From NCBI RefSeq assembly GCF_037414475.1, contig NZ_CP147913.1:4621001-4685000 (forward strand): 64,000 bases of DNA, in the 5' to 3' direction. Both the position numbers and the translations under genes were made by a program. Source of the DNA: Myxococcus stipitatus (GTDB lineage Bacteria; Myxococcota; Myxococcia; Myxococcales; Myxococcaceae). Below the pieces are notes generated by a model. That model worked only from the letters and a program-made list of their open reading frames with translations, was not told the origin of the DNA and did no database searches. How positions within the stretch are numbered: position 1 is the first letter of the stretch; each line of letters starts with the position of its first letter. Shown here in pieces: positions 26,466 through 34,815 of this stretch.

Positions 26466-27287
26466 ATGGAATCCATGCCAACGACCGGATTGTCCGTAAG
26501 AGTCTCCCAGCGGAGAAGCGCCTGGGGGGTGGGGATGTTGCTGGGGGTGTTGTTGTTGCCCCTGGTGGCGAGGGCGGAGGTCTCCGCCGATGTGCGGCGA
26601 TATTTGATCTCCATCCACAGGCTGATTGATGACCTCGCGTACGAGCGGGCCCTGGAGCAGATCTCCCGGGTGAAGAAGGTCTCACAGGGGCCCGAGGATG
26701 ATGTGGCGGTGTCCCTGTACGAGGGCGTCATCCTGTCGGAGCTGAGCAAGGGGCGGCAGGAGGACGCGGAGGCCGCGTTCAAGTCCGCGCTCTTCCTGAA
26801 CCCTGATGCGCAGCTGCCACTGAATGTGTCGCCCAAGCTGAAGAAGCGCTTCGAGCAGGTGCGCGCCAAGGTTCAGGAGGAGCTGGCCAAGAGAGGGGAG
26901 GACCCGAAGTCAGCGGAGAAGAAGATCATCATTGACGATGATCGCCCCCCTCGAAAGGAGACGCTGCGGCAGAAGGCATGGATTCCGGCCGCCGCGGGTG
27001 GGGCGTTGGCGCTGGGGGGAGGGGCCATGTGGCTCCTGGCCTCGCAGGAGAAGGCGAAGCTGGACGCGCCCTCGTCCCTCAAATCCGAAGCAGAGGCGGA
27101 GTCGGTGGCCCGGCGTACGCGCTCCATGCAGTCGGTGGGCGTGGGCCTGTTCGTGGGGAGCGCGGTGGGGCTGGGCGTGGCCGCGGGGATGTACCTGCTG
27201 GGGGGGCCTGGCTCTTCCGACGAAGCCCCCATGCTGTCGGTGGGAACGGATGGGACGTCCGCCTTCGTGAGCGGGAGGTGGCCGTGA
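26466..27287 (+). CDS. Exported TPR-like protein with two membrane segments
   Basis: 273 residues. A signal peptide or anchor (about 20-37, MLLGVLLLPLVARA) is followed by a TPR-like helical region (residues 40-120, ALEQISRVKKVSQGPEDDVA and AFKSALFLNPDAQLPLNVSP), a Lys/Arg/Asp linker and two hydrophobic helices (about 175-193 and 220-242). This layout, TPR-like periplasmic domain plus C-terminal helices, is common in myxobacterial envelope proteins of unknown role. It is coupled to the next lipoprotein gene by a GTGA overlap. The start codon lies in the loop of an 8-bp inverted repeat (GCATGGAT 26447-26454 / ATCCATGC 26471-26478), and a second in-frame ATG lies at 26475. Confidence 0.75.
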   Translation: MESMPTTGLSVRVSQRRSAWGVGMLLGVLLLPLVARAEVSADVRRYLISIHRLIDDLAYERALEQISRVKKVSQGPEDDVAVSLYEGVILSELSKGRQEDAEAAFKSALFLNPDAQLPLNVSPKLKKRFEQVRAKVQEELAKRGEDPKSAEKKIIIDDDRPPRKETLRQKAWIPAAAGGALALGGGAMWLLASQEKAKLDAPSSLKSEAEAESVARRTRSMQSVGVGLFVGSAVGLGVAAGMYLLGGPGSSDEAPMLSVGTDGTSAFVSGRWP

Positions 27288-28612
27288 AGCCTGGCATTCG
27301 AGCGCTGCTGGCCGTGCTGGTGGTGGTGGGGCTCCAGGTGAGCGGGTGCCTCGACGTGGATGGGGCCCGGCAGAAGTTCTGTGAGGACAACCCCGCGCAG
27401 TGTGATGGGGGCGCCGGGAAGCCGGATGGAGGCGGAGACGCAGGTCAGGATGGTGGTCCGGACGGAGGTCCTGATGGTGGTCCAGACGGAGGGCCTGATG
27501 GTGGTCCGGACGGAGGGCCTGATGGCGGTCCCCCGGACGCGGGTGGGGATGGCGGGAGCCTGGAGTCGGGTTGGCATTCCATGGAGCGCATGCAGGAGTC
27601 GCGTGCCTTTCACACCGCCACGCGATTGAACGATGGCCGGGTCCTGGTGGTGGGGGGCGTCAGCGCGAACTGGAACGCCGCTGTCGCCTCCACGGAAATC
27701 TACGAACCGAAGACGAACAAGTGGACCAGCGCGGGGACCCTGCCGGAGCCGCGTGCCCGGCACACCGCCACCTTGCTGAAGAGTGGCAAGGTCCTGGTCG
27801 TGGGCGGGCATGACGCATCCGGCACCGAGCTGACGAAGGTGTTGGAGTATGACCCCACCGGGAGCGGCTCGTGGTCGGTCGTGGGCGCCCTCTCGCAGGG
27901 GCGTTTCAATCACGACGCGGTGCTGCTGACGTCCACTTCCTCGGGCGAGGTCCTGGTGATGGGCGGGGGCGTGAAGGGCGGTGCCGATGGCCTCACCTCC
28001 GCGGAGCTCTACAACCCGTCCAGTCGAGGGTGGACCTCCGTGTCCTCGGGCACGCTCGAGAAGGGGCGAGAGGGCGTCGTGGCCGTGGAGATGAGCGGCA
28101 ACAGGGTATTGGCCGTGGGTGGCTTTCCCTCGGGCCTGAGAACCGCGGAGGTGTATCAGCGGTCGCTCGGGGACTGGTCGCTTGTCAATGGGACTGCGGC
28201 CCAGAACCGCGTGGGTCACACCGTGACGCGTCTGGCCGGAGGCGACATCCTGGTGGCCGGCGCGGACTTGAACAACAACACCTATGGCGACAGCACGGAG
28301 CTCTTCTCCGAGACCTCCTTGACCTGGAGGAGCGCGGGCACATTGAGTGAGCCTCGGGCCTATTTCACGGCGACCCGCCTCGACTCCGGAGATGTCCTGG
28401 TGACGGGCGGCTCACGTGGGGAGAACCAGTCCCTGAAGGTGGTCCAGCTCTACCGTCCGACGGGCGGGGGTTGGACGGCGGGCCCGCCCATGACGGTGGA
28501 GCGGGCCTTCCACCGAGCGACGTTGCTCGACTCGGGCCAGGTGCTCGTCACCGGAGGGTTCAGGAACACGGAGCCCTACGTGCTGGATTCTGTGGAGCTG
28601 TACGTCCCCTGA
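27284..28612 (+). CDS. Kelch-repeat lipoprotein with (GGPD)n linker
   Basis: 442 residues. A signal peptide with lipobox (LQVSGC near residue 23) anchors the protein to a membrane. A low-complexity linker (about residues 45-90) is built from GGPDGGPD repeats and leads to a beta-propeller of about six Kelch motifs, each with the pattern RxxHTATxLxxGxVLVVGG (residues 105-440). Kelch propellers bind proteins or sugars on the cell surface, and such lipoproteins are abundant in myxobacteria. It starts with GTG after GGGAGGTGGCC, overlapping the previous gene by 4 bp, so the pair is probably one functional unit. A strong hairpin follows the stop codon. Confidence 0.88.
   Translation: MKPGIRALLAVLVVVGLQVSGCLDVDGARQKFCEDNPAQCDGGAGKPDGGGDAGQDGGPDGGPDGGPDGGPDGGPDGGPDGGPPDAGGDGGSLESGWHSMERMQESRAFHTATRLNDGRVLVVGGVSANWNAAVASTEIYEPKTNKWTSAGTLPEPRARHTATLLKSGKVLVVGGHDASGTELTKVLEYDPTGSGSWSVVGALSQGRFNHDAVLLTSTSSGEVLVMGGGVKGGADGLTSAELYNPSSRGWTSVSSGTLEKGREGVVAVEMSGNRVLAVGGFPSGLRTAEVYQRSLGDWSLVNGTAAQNRVGHTVTRLAGGDILVAGADLNNNTYGDSTELFSETSLTWRSAGTLSEPRAYFTATRLDSGDVLVTGGSRGENQSLKVVQLYRPTGGGWTAGPPMTVERAFHRATLLDSGQVLVTGGFRNTEPYVLDSVELYVP
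27452..27532 (+). repeat. 24-bp coding tandem repeat (GGPDGGPD)
   Basis: Three units (27452-27475, 27476-27499, 27500-27523) plus a 9-base remnant encode GGPDGGPD each. Units differ by one or two silent changes, so copy number could vary by slippage between strains and change the linker length of the Kelch lipoprotein. Confidence 0.85.
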
Positions 28613-28621
28613 GCTCGAGTG

Positions 28622-28647
28622 CGCGGGCCCATGAACGTGGGCCCGCG
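28622..28647 (+). terminator. Terminator-like hairpin after Kelch lipoprotein
   Basis: CGCGGGCCC/GGGCCCGCG, perfect 9-bp stem with an 8-base loop, 10 bp past the stop codon at 28612. No U tract follows. Confidence 0.55.
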
Positions 28648-28770
28648 GGAGTGCGGCTCAATCAAATCCATCCGTGGAGAGGGCTACGTCGCGCCAGGTA
28701 GCCCGTTCCGGGTTGACGTCCCGGTGTTTGCCTTCGCTCAGTTCAAGTCAGCGCGGCCGCATCCAGGAGG

Positions 28771-28825
28771 TGCGGCGCGCGTTGAGGCACTTCGTGAGCA
28801 TCGGCGCGCTGCGTGATGTCGCGCG
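28771..28825 (-). pseudogene. Remnant of a CBS-gene 3' end (partial duplication)
   Basis: Read on the minus strand this fragment gives RDITQRADAHEVPQRAP, clearly related to SDIAQRADNDEELQRALS, the C-terminal helix of the CBS protein ending at 28838. The DNA is similar over about 50 bp (GGCGCGCTGCGTGATGTCGC versus GGCGCGCTGCGCGATGTCAC). It has no start and no remaining domain, so it is the tail of a deleted paralogous copy or a local duplication product. Confidence 0.55.
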
Positions 28826-28837
28826 ACTCGAATCAAC

Positions 28838-29842
28838 TCAACGCAGCCGTGTCCAGAATGAGCGGCGCGCGGAGATACGGGACAGCGCGCGTTGAAGCTC
28901 TTCATCGTTGTCGGCGCGCTGCGCGATGTCACTTAGCGAGATGATGCCGACGAGGCGGTCATCATGCTCGATGACTGGGAGTCGGCGAAGCTGCCGGCGG
29001 GTCATGAGCGCGAGGGCCGTATGCAATGTCTCATCGAGCGTGACGGCGTCGATGTCCTCCGTCATCACGTCCGAGACGCGGAGCTGCTCGGGAGGCTGCC
29101 CATCCGTGAAGGCACGCAGGGCGAGCTCACGGTCGGTGACGAGCCCCACGAGCCGGCCACGCTCGTCGACGATGGGAATGACGCCGCAGTCCTCGTCCCG
29201 CATGAGCCGAGCCACCTCGCGCAAGGAGCTGTCACGCCGCGCGGTGCGCACGTTGCGAGTCATCACCTCGCGAGTCATCAAGGGCTCACGCTGCCACCGC
29301 CGCTCGGGTGAAGGCGGGCCCTCTTGTACGGCAACCGCACTCGAGCGTCCCCGCGCGCGAGGCGAGGACTGCTCGTCCCGAGCCCGTGCCTCCTCCGTGC
29401 GCGTGTGCGCCCTGCCTCCGTAGCCCGTGCGGTCCCACGGACGATATTCCGCGGCCTGAGGCGCCAGCTCCTGGTCCTGGTCGCCCATGCTCCGCCGGGG
29501 ACCGATGCCCGTGGCATACCGGTCATCGCGGTCATCCCGCCCGTAGGGCCCCCTGCCCACGCCCCCCGTGGCCCACTCCGCGTCGCTCCGCGCCACGTCG
29601 CGGTCATCCACATCCGTGCGCACCTGGGCCATGCGCAAGGTCGCGGCCCGGTGGAATCGACCTTCGCGCAAGGACGACAGCTCATCGCGCGCGGGATTCC
29701 ATCCCGACACATCCGACTCACCTCGCTCGCGCGAGCCAGGAGGGGCCGCGTCGGCAGGCCGTGCCGCCTCGGACGCGAGTCGTCCAGGCCGCAAGGCTCC
29801 TTGCCCCTCATCCCAACCGTTGTCCATGCTTCGCTGCGCCAT
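28838..29842 (-). CDS. CBS-domain pair with long disordered Arg/Asp-rich N-terminus
   Basis: About 334 residues. The first 190 are low-complexity and charged (GRDDRDDRYATGIGPRR, TRTEEARARDEQSSPRARGR). The C-terminal 140 hold two CBS motifs: REVMTRNVRTARRDSSLREV with GVIPIVDERGRLVGLVTDRE, and VSDVMTEDIDAVTLDETLHT with RLPVIEHDDRLVGIISLSDI. CBS pairs bind adenine nucleotides and gate a partner; here the partner may be contacted by the disordered segment. Start choices are 29842 (ATG, chosen), 29878 and 29827. A decayed partial copy of its 3' end lies directly downstream. Confidence 0.82.
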   Translation of the reverse strand: MAQRSMDNGWDEGQGALRPGRLASEAARPADAAPPGSRERGESDVSGWNPARDELSSLREGRFHRAATLRMAQVRTDVDDRDVARSDAEWATGGVGRGPYGRDDRDDRYATGIGPRRSMGDQDQELAPQAAEYRPWDRTGYGGRAHTRTEEARARDEQSSPRARGRSSAVAVQEGPPSPERRWQREPLMTREVMTRNVRTARRDSSLREVARLMRDEDCGVIPIVDERGRLVGLVTDRELALRAFTDGQPPEQLRVSDVMTEDIDAVTLDETLHTALALMTRRQLRRLPVIEHDDRLVGIISLSDIAQRADNDEELQRALSRISARRSFWTRLR

Positions 29843-30114
29843 GCCCTGAAGGCTGGCGATGCCCGCGGGCTCCACCAACCAGCGAGGCCACGCCCGCCCG
29901 AAGGGCTGTCAGGTTCCTCATGCGAGCAAGGCAACCCGGGCAGCAGTCCGCCACGAGAGGCCTCTCGCCAAGCCAGGAACCCAGCGGCACAGCGGAGCCC
30001 ACGCGCCCCAAGGAGCCCCGGCCCGCGCTCGTCACCCAGGCCACGAGCCCAACAACACAGGTGCCGCGACAAGCCAGACAAGCAACCCACCGCATGTCTG
30101 TCTTCCCAGGCACT

Positions 30115-30798
30115 TCAGTGCACGGCCCAGCGCTCGGCAATCTCCTCGCAGGCGAGCACCACGTCGCTCAGCCGGCGGATGTGCGCTCGCGGCGCGGTGA
30201 AGATGGTGCCCGCGAAGACATCCACCACCTGCACCATGCGATGGTCCGAAGGACCCAACTGGCACAAGTGCTGCTCCGCGAACCGCTGCAGCATCGTCCC
30301 GATGTACTGCCCGGAGCGCTCGTCCAGCGGGTGGTGCTTGGAGAAGTAGAGCTTCATCAACCCCACGCGAGGATTGCCGTTCCGGTCCAACCGCTGGAGG
30401 ACGACCTCCGGACGCACGCTGATGGTGACCCCCGCCATCTCCAGCACGGGAGGCTCCGCGCCCACCGCGCTGACGATGGTGTCCTCCAGACCGAGCCACG
30501 GCGCCAGGTCCGCGAAGCGCTCCAACGCCTCCGAGCACAGATGCAGCCGCTGCGCCTCGAACTCCGACTGCGGCACGCTGCACGCGAAGCGGCGCTGGTG
30601 CTCGCGGAGGATGGCCGGGTCCAGGTCGCGACACAGGAAGTCGGTAATCGCGTGGGACGCCTCGGGGTAGCGCAGGTACTGCTGCTCGGGTGGATGCTTC
30701 TGGTCGTAGATGATGCGCTTGCGACGAGCAGGGGTCGCGGTGAGGTACTCACCCAGCTTGTTCACGGACACACGCGGCAGTTCACGCACTTCCGCCAT
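30115..30798 (-). CDS. Conserved-looking protein of unknown function, 227 aa
   Basis: Soluble, no signal peptide. The N-terminal segment SVNKLGEYLTATPARRKRII followed by YDQKHPPEQQYLRYPEA looks like a conserved module that I have no firm name for. The central part has SVRPEVVLQ and RVGLMKLYFSK, a strand-acid-strand-xK pattern loosely like the core of PD-(D/E)XK nucleases, but I cannot confirm this. The strong ribosome binding site GGGGGAGGAACTCC fixes the ATG at 30798. It lies between the CBS gene and a small acidic-protein gene, all on the minus strand. Confidence 0.72.
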   Translation of the reverse strand: MAEVRELPRVSVNKLGEYLTATPARRKRIIYDQKHPPEQQYLRYPEASHAITDFLCRDLDPAILREHQRRFACSVPQSEFEAQRLHLCSEALERFADLAPWLGLEDTIVSAVGAEPPVLEMAGVTISVRPEVVLQRLDRNGNPRVGLMKLYFSKHHPLDERSGQYIGTMLQRFAEQHLCQLGPSDHRMVQVVDVFAGTIFTAPRAHIRRLSDVVLACEEIAERWAVH

Positions 30799-31079
30799 GG
30801 AGTTCCTCCCCCTGGATGCTGGCGAATGAGCACACAATACCGAGGGGGGCTGACATGCCTTTGGCCGCGTGAGTCATTGAAAACAGAGGCGTCGCGCCGC
30901 GCGGAGGTCGCACGCGGCGGACGAGACGTCACACGGCGGGTGGTCCGCTGCGCCCGCGCGGATGGCGGCGAGTCCGGAGGGCTCGAGCGGCGTTCACATG
31001 CTCCCGGGTTGCCCGGCCGAGGTGGAATCGCGGCGCTCGGGCTCGCGCGGGGAGGGGACGTGGAGCGTCCCGGAGTCCT

Positions 31080-31370
31080 TCAATCCTTCTCTTCCTCCAG
31101 ACTGCCAGGAAAGGCTGTCCAGTACAGGTCAGGGAGCGGATTGGTGCCCGCGTCGCTGCGCGGGCCATCACCGTCAGGGATGTCGTCGAGAATCGCGCGA
31201 GGGGTGCGCTCGGTGGGGTCCATGGGATGCGCGTGCCAGGATGCGTCGTCATCCTCGGACGGGGACTCGGTCACCTCTTCGACCTCCTCCTCGTCCTCGA
31301 CCGTGGGCGCGCGCCCGTAATAGTCCTCGAGGGGCTGGGGGGCGGGCTGTCGTCGCGGGTCCTTCACCAT
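31080..31370 (-). CDS. Small acidic protein, 96 aa
   Basis: Unrecognised. It is rich in Asp/Glu/Pro (APTVEDEEEVEEVTESPSED, AILDDIPDGDGP) and probably disordered. GGAGGATTGCATC precedes the ATG and gives a good ribosome binding site; the longer open frame upstream is rejected for that reason. It lies just downstream of the pseudokinase gene (91-bp gap), in the same direction, and could be co-transcribed. Acidic small proteins often act as inhibitors or DNA mimics, but nothing here proves that. Confidence 0.6.
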   Translation of the reverse strand: MVKDPRRQPAPQPLEDYYGRAPTVEDEEEVEEVTESPSEDDDASWHAHPMDPTERTPRAILDDIPDGDGPRSDAGTNPLPDLYWTAFPGSLEEEKD

Positions 31371-31461
31371 GATGCAATCCTCCGCCTCACTACGCTCGTG
31401 ACGGGGAATGCTCACCGCAACCTGTCCGCTGAAGTCTGGAAGGCAGGCAGGCGTCCCGGGC

Positions 31462-32766
31462 CTATGGCTCGGAGGGTTCGTCAGTGACTCGCGGCCCGTC
31501 CACGGTGGAGTCCCCGTCTTCCGCGCGTGAACGCGTGACACCGCGCAGGCCCGGCACGCCAAAGACGCGCGCGGCCTCCTGGGCCAGGGAGCCCTCGGTG
31601 TCCGGCTTCGTCCCCGAGGCCGGTGAGGCCCCCGGCTCCAGCGGCACCGACGCCTCCTCCGCCGTGAGGTTCTCCGGGTGCAGCCCACCCTCGAGCAGCT
31701 CCGCCTGGTTGCGGCGCACGGTCGCCTCCATGGCCACGCGGGCCACCTCCTCGGCCGTCTCGTGCCGCCCGAAGCCGGGGGCATGGGCGCGCAGCCAGCC
31801 TCGCAGCACACAGGCCATCTCCTCGGCGGATTGGAACCGCTCGGAGGGCTCGCGTCGCAGCGCGCGCAGCACCACCGACGCCACGCCTTCCGGAATGCCC
31901 TCGACCAGCCGGGCCACCTGCTCGGGCGACAGGTTCAGCATCCGCGCCGCCACCTCCTCCACGGGCATCCAGGTGGGGCCCTGGGCCTCCAGCGTCAGGC
32001 CCTCCGGAAGGGGCGGAGGCGGCGAGTCCTCCACCGCCAGCGGATGCCTCCCCGTCAGCAACTCCAACAGCACCAGCCCCAGCGAGAAGAGGTCCGAGCG
32101 CGCATCCACCGTCGCGCGCAGCAGCATCTCCGGCGACGCATACGCGACGTCGCCCTTCACCAACGGGCGGCTGGTCTGCTCGCGCCCCGGCATCCGCGAC
32201 GCGGCGACGGTGAAGTTCGTCAGCTTCACGTCGCCATGGGTCCCCACGCGGATGTTCCGGGGGCTCACGTCGCGGTGGACGATGCCCAGCGGCCGGTTCC
32301 AGTCATCCACCGCGCAGTGGGCGTGGTGGAGCGCGTCCGCCACCTCGGCCACCACGAACGCGGCCAGCGCGGACGACACGGGCCTGCGCCGCATGGCCGT
32401 CAGGTTGAGCAGCGTGTCCAGCGAGCGCCCCTCCACGTACTCCATCACCACGTGCGGCGAGCCTCGGTACATCTTGATTTGATGCACCTGCGCGATGTTG
32501 GGGTGCTTGAAGCGGAACGTCAGGCCCACCTCCTCCACCAGCCGGCGCCGCTCCACGAAGGTGGCCGGGCTGCGCAGCCGCTTCACCACCACCAGCCCAC
32601 CCTGGCCGTCGCGATAGCGCCGCCGCACCAGCATCAACAGCTCGCCGGTGGAGCGCACCTCCAGCTTGCGAACGAACTCGAACACCGTGCCGCCCACGTT
32701 GAACAGCACCCGCGGCCGGCGCGGTCCTCCGGGGGAATCCTCCGTCGTCGTATCGGGCGTCGTCAT
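31462..32766 (-). CDS. Ser/Thr kinase-like protein, probable pseudokinase
   Basis: 434 residues. A Hanks-type kinase fold spans about residues 28-300, followed by a Glu/Ala-rich C-terminal tail without membrane segment. Lys62 in GGLVVVKRL fits the ATP lysine and the catalytic loop HRDVSPRNIRV (H164, D166, N171) is intact. The metal-binding DFG is replaced by N184-F185-T186 (VKLTNFTVA) and no glycine-rich P-loop is evident. Loss of the DFG Asp usually abolishes or weakens catalysis, so it may be a scaffold or regulator of the active kinase encoded 142 bp upstream on the same strand. The ATG at 32766 is chosen over 22 extra upstream codons. Confidence 0.87.
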   Translation of the reverse strand: MTTPDTTTEDSPGGPRRPRVLFNVGGTVFEFVRKLEVRSTGELLMLVRRRYRDGQGGLVVVKRLRSPATFVERRRLVEEVGLTFRFKHPNIAQVHQIKMYRGSPHVVMEYVEGRSLDTLLNLTAMRRRPVSSALAAFVVAEVADALHHAHCAVDDWNRPLGIVHRDVSPRNIRVGTHGDVKLTNFTVAASRMPGREQTSRPLVKGDVAYASPEMLLRATVDARSDLFSLGLVLLELLTGRHPLAVEDSPPPPLPEGLTLEAQGPTWMPVEEVAARMLNLSPEQVARLVEGIPEGVASVVLRALRREPSERFQSAEEMACVLRGWLRAHAPGFGRHETAEEVARVAMEATVRRNQAELLEGGLHPENLTAEEASVPLEPGASPASGTKPDTEGSLAQEAARVFGVPGLRGVTRSRAEDGDSTVDGPRVTDEPSEP

Positions 32767-32908
32767 GGTCTGCCTTGGAACCTGGGATGTTGAATGACAG
32801 TTCCAGGATGCCTGAGGTAGCACGAAAGGCAAGCCTCGTGGAATGTCAGAGATTGGATGTGAGGGAATGAACTTCTGAGGTCGGGTCGGTGAATGCCCTG
32901 GCGCGGGG

Positions 32909-34102
32909 CTACTCCCCAGGCTTCTTCCAGGCGAGGAGCGCGCCTCGCAGCACGCTCAGCCGCCTGCGCAGCCAGGCTATCCAGGGGGCCGGGACACCCG
33001 GCGGAGCGGGGGCGGGCTCCGTGGACGGCGTCGCCGCGGGCCCCGAGTCCTGGCCCGCCCCCGCGCCCGGCTGGTCCGGCCAGCGCATCCACCGGCGAAT
33101 CTCGCGCCCGTCCTCGTCGCCATCGAAGAGGGCCTCGTCCTCCTCGGTGATGGCCTCATGGGGAGGCCGGGGAGGGAACAAGGGGACGTCCCAGGTCTCG
33201 TCCGCCCGCCGCAGCGCCGCGTTGAGCGCCTCACACAGCTCCGCGCCGTTGGGGTGGCGTCCGGAGGCGTGTTTGCTGAGCAGACGCAGCACGATGCCAT
33301 CCAGCGCCGGAGGGACGCGGGGGTTGAGGGCGGAGGGCGGCGTGAGGCGGGCCGACTCGATGCTGGCCAAAAGCGCGGACGGGGGCAGGTGGGCGGGGTA
33401 GGGGAAGGCGCCCGTCAGCACCTCGTGGAAGACGAGCCCCAGCGAGTACAGGTCATCGGTGGGCACGAAGCGGTAGCGCGAGCCCGGAGCGCGAGGCCCC
33501 AGCCAGAAGCGCAGCGACTCCGGGCTCCGGTAGCTGGGGGTTCCTGGAGGAAGACGATCCTCCGTGAGTGACGGCGCGCACGCGTGGTCCCCCGAGCCGA
33601 AGTCCACCAGCACCGGCTGCCCATCCGAGGCCCGGACGATGATGTTGCTCCCCTTGAGGTCGCGGTGGACCACACCCGCGCGATGGATGGCGTCCAGGGT
33701 GAGGGCCAGGGAGGCGAACACCTCCGCGGCGCGGCGTGGAGTGGCCTGCGCCGTGGTGGCCCACCGGGACAGGGTGGGGCCCTCCACGTAGTCCATGATG
33801 AGATAGAGGTAGCCGCGGTGGGCGTCGGGCCAGCGGCGGTAGCCCAGGAGCTCCACCACGTTGGGGTGGTCCAGGTGCATCAGCAGCCGGGCCTCCCGGC
33901 GGGTGCGCGCGTCCACCCGGCCCTCGTCGTTCTCGGAGGGGCCCTCCAGCGCGAACTTCAACGCCACCGTGCCGCGGGTCTCGCTCTCCGCCAGGAAGAT
34001 GGTGCCGTAACCCCCGGTCGCCAGCCTCCGGATGATGCGCAGCGCTCCCAGCTCCTCCGAGGGCTGGAGCAGCAAAGGGTGCACCGCATCGAGGTCGCTC
34101 AT
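32909..34102 (-). CDS. Hanks-type Ser/Thr protein kinase
   Basis: 397 residues, cytoplasmic. The kinase domain is complete: P-loop LATGGYGTIFLAE near residue 27, catalytic Lys in VALKFALEG, HRDLKGSNIIV, DFG in VLVDFGSGD, and the activation segment leading to GTPSYRSPE. The tail is Pro/Ala/Asp-rich and ends in WIAWLRRRLSVLRGALLAW, an amphipathic segment that could associate with membrane. GGGGAGGATGGACG gives a strong ribosome binding site at 34102. It is divergent from two XRE regulators, across an inverted repeat that could be their operator, and is followed by the likely pseudokinase. Confidence 0.94.
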   Translation of the reverse strand: MSDLDAVHPLLLQPSEELGALRIIRRLATGGYGTIFLAESETRGTVALKFALEGPSENDEGRVDARTRREARLLMHLDHPNVVELLGYRRWPDAHRGYLYLIMDYVEGPTLSRWATTAQATPRRAAEVFASLALTLDAIHRAGVVHRDLKGSNIIVRASDGQPVLVDFGSGDHACAPSLTEDRLPPGTPSYRSPESLRFWLGPRAPGSRYRFVPTDDLYSLGLVFHEVLTGAFPYPAHLPPSALLASIESARLTPPSALNPRVPPALDGIVLRLLSKHASGRHPNGAELCEALNAALRRADETWDVPLFPPRPPHEAITEEDEALFDGDEDGREIRRWMRWPDQPGAGAGQDSGPAATPSTEPAPAPPGVPAPWIAWLRRRLSVLRGALLAWKKPGE

Positions 34103-34152
34103 CGTCCATCCTCCCCTGGACGTCCCAGCCCCTCTGATGAGGAGAAGAGACG

Positions 34153-34235
34153 AAGGACCCTCAAGGTTGAAACCCGACGGGGGTTTCAGCGAAAGGGCCC
34201 GTACATGTCATGGCCGTTCAACCTTGAAGGTCCTT
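34153..34235. promoter_or_regulatory. 19-bp inverted repeat with two palindromic operators between kinase and XRE genes
   Basis: AAGGACCCTCAAGGTTGAA (34153-34171) and TTCAACCTTGAAGGTCCTT (34217-34235) are reverse complements at 18 of 19 positions. Each arm contains its own dyad: CTCAAGGTTGAA (34160-34171) and TTCAACCTTGAA (34217-34228), i.e. TTCAA-SS-TTGAA. Between the arms lies a further 8-bp dyad TGAAACCC/GGGTTTCA (34168-34188). A dimeric helix-turn-helix protein such as the adjacent XRE regulators is the obvious candidate ligand. Confidence 0.72.
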
Positions 34236-34325
34236 AACATGGCTGACTCCTTTTCGGGTAGTCTCGCGCCTCAGGGGGTAGGGTTTCAGCCGGGTGACGT
34301 GGCAGGGCGACTGCGAAAAGGCGCG

Positions 34326-34703
34326 ATGACGATGAACGAGGAACTGGCCAACACCGTGGGCAAGGCGGCGAGGGCGGCGCGGGCTCGGCTGGGATTGACC
34401 CAGGCGGACGTGGCTGAACGGGTGGGTATCGCGATGGACGTCTATAGCCGCATGGAGCGGGGCCGGGTGCTGCCCAGCGTCACCACCCTGCGACGGCTCT
34501 GTCTGGCGTTGGGCCTGGACGCCAATGTGCTCCTGGGTCTGGCGGACGGCGTGGCGTTGCAAGTGGCCCCCGTCGTGGTGCCTCGGGCGGAGGACCCGCC
34601 CTCCCTGCGCCGGCTGCTGCGAGCCCTCCGCGCGCTGGGCCCCGAGGAGCTCCGGTCCGTGGTCCAGGTCGTCCAGGGCGCCCTGGGGCTGTTGCGCCGT
34701 TGA
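34326..34703 (+). CDS. XRE-family transcriptional regulator (first of tandem pair)
   Basis: About 125 residues. The helix-turn-helix (residues 15-70) has the Cro/C1 pattern GLTQADVAERVGIAMDVYSR with MERGRVLPSVTTLRRLCLAL. The C-terminal part SLRRLLRALRALGPEELRSV is a helical, probably dimerising segment. An ATG at 34239 gives a longer reading, but those 29 codons have only about 57% GC at third positions, well below the neighbours, so they are probably leader DNA; 34326 and 34332 are the likely starts. It is paralogous to the next gene and divergent from the active kinase across the inverted repeat. Confidence 0.85.
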   Translation: MTMNEELANTVGKAARAARARLGLTQADVAERVGIAMDVYSRMERGRVLPSVTTLRRLCLALGLDANVLLGLADGVALQVAPVVVPRAEDPPSLRRLLRALRALGPEELRSVVQVVQGALGLLRR

Positions 34704-34815
34704 CAGGTGCGTGGCCCCGCCAGACTCCACGCGAGGGCGCCGAGGGCTTCGGGGGCCCTGGGATGTGGGACGGGAAACTTGCGTCACTCCGGGGCCGTGC
34801 GACGCTCCGGACATC

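Noticed and set aside
31371..31811. Extension of the small acidic protein frame
   Set aside because: Overlaps the pseudokinase coding sequence; a strong ribosome binding site supports ATG 31370.
34239..34325. Upstream ATG start for the first XRE regulator
   Set aside because: Third-position GC over these codons is about 57%, far below neighbouring genes, and the paralog starts at the equivalent of 34326.
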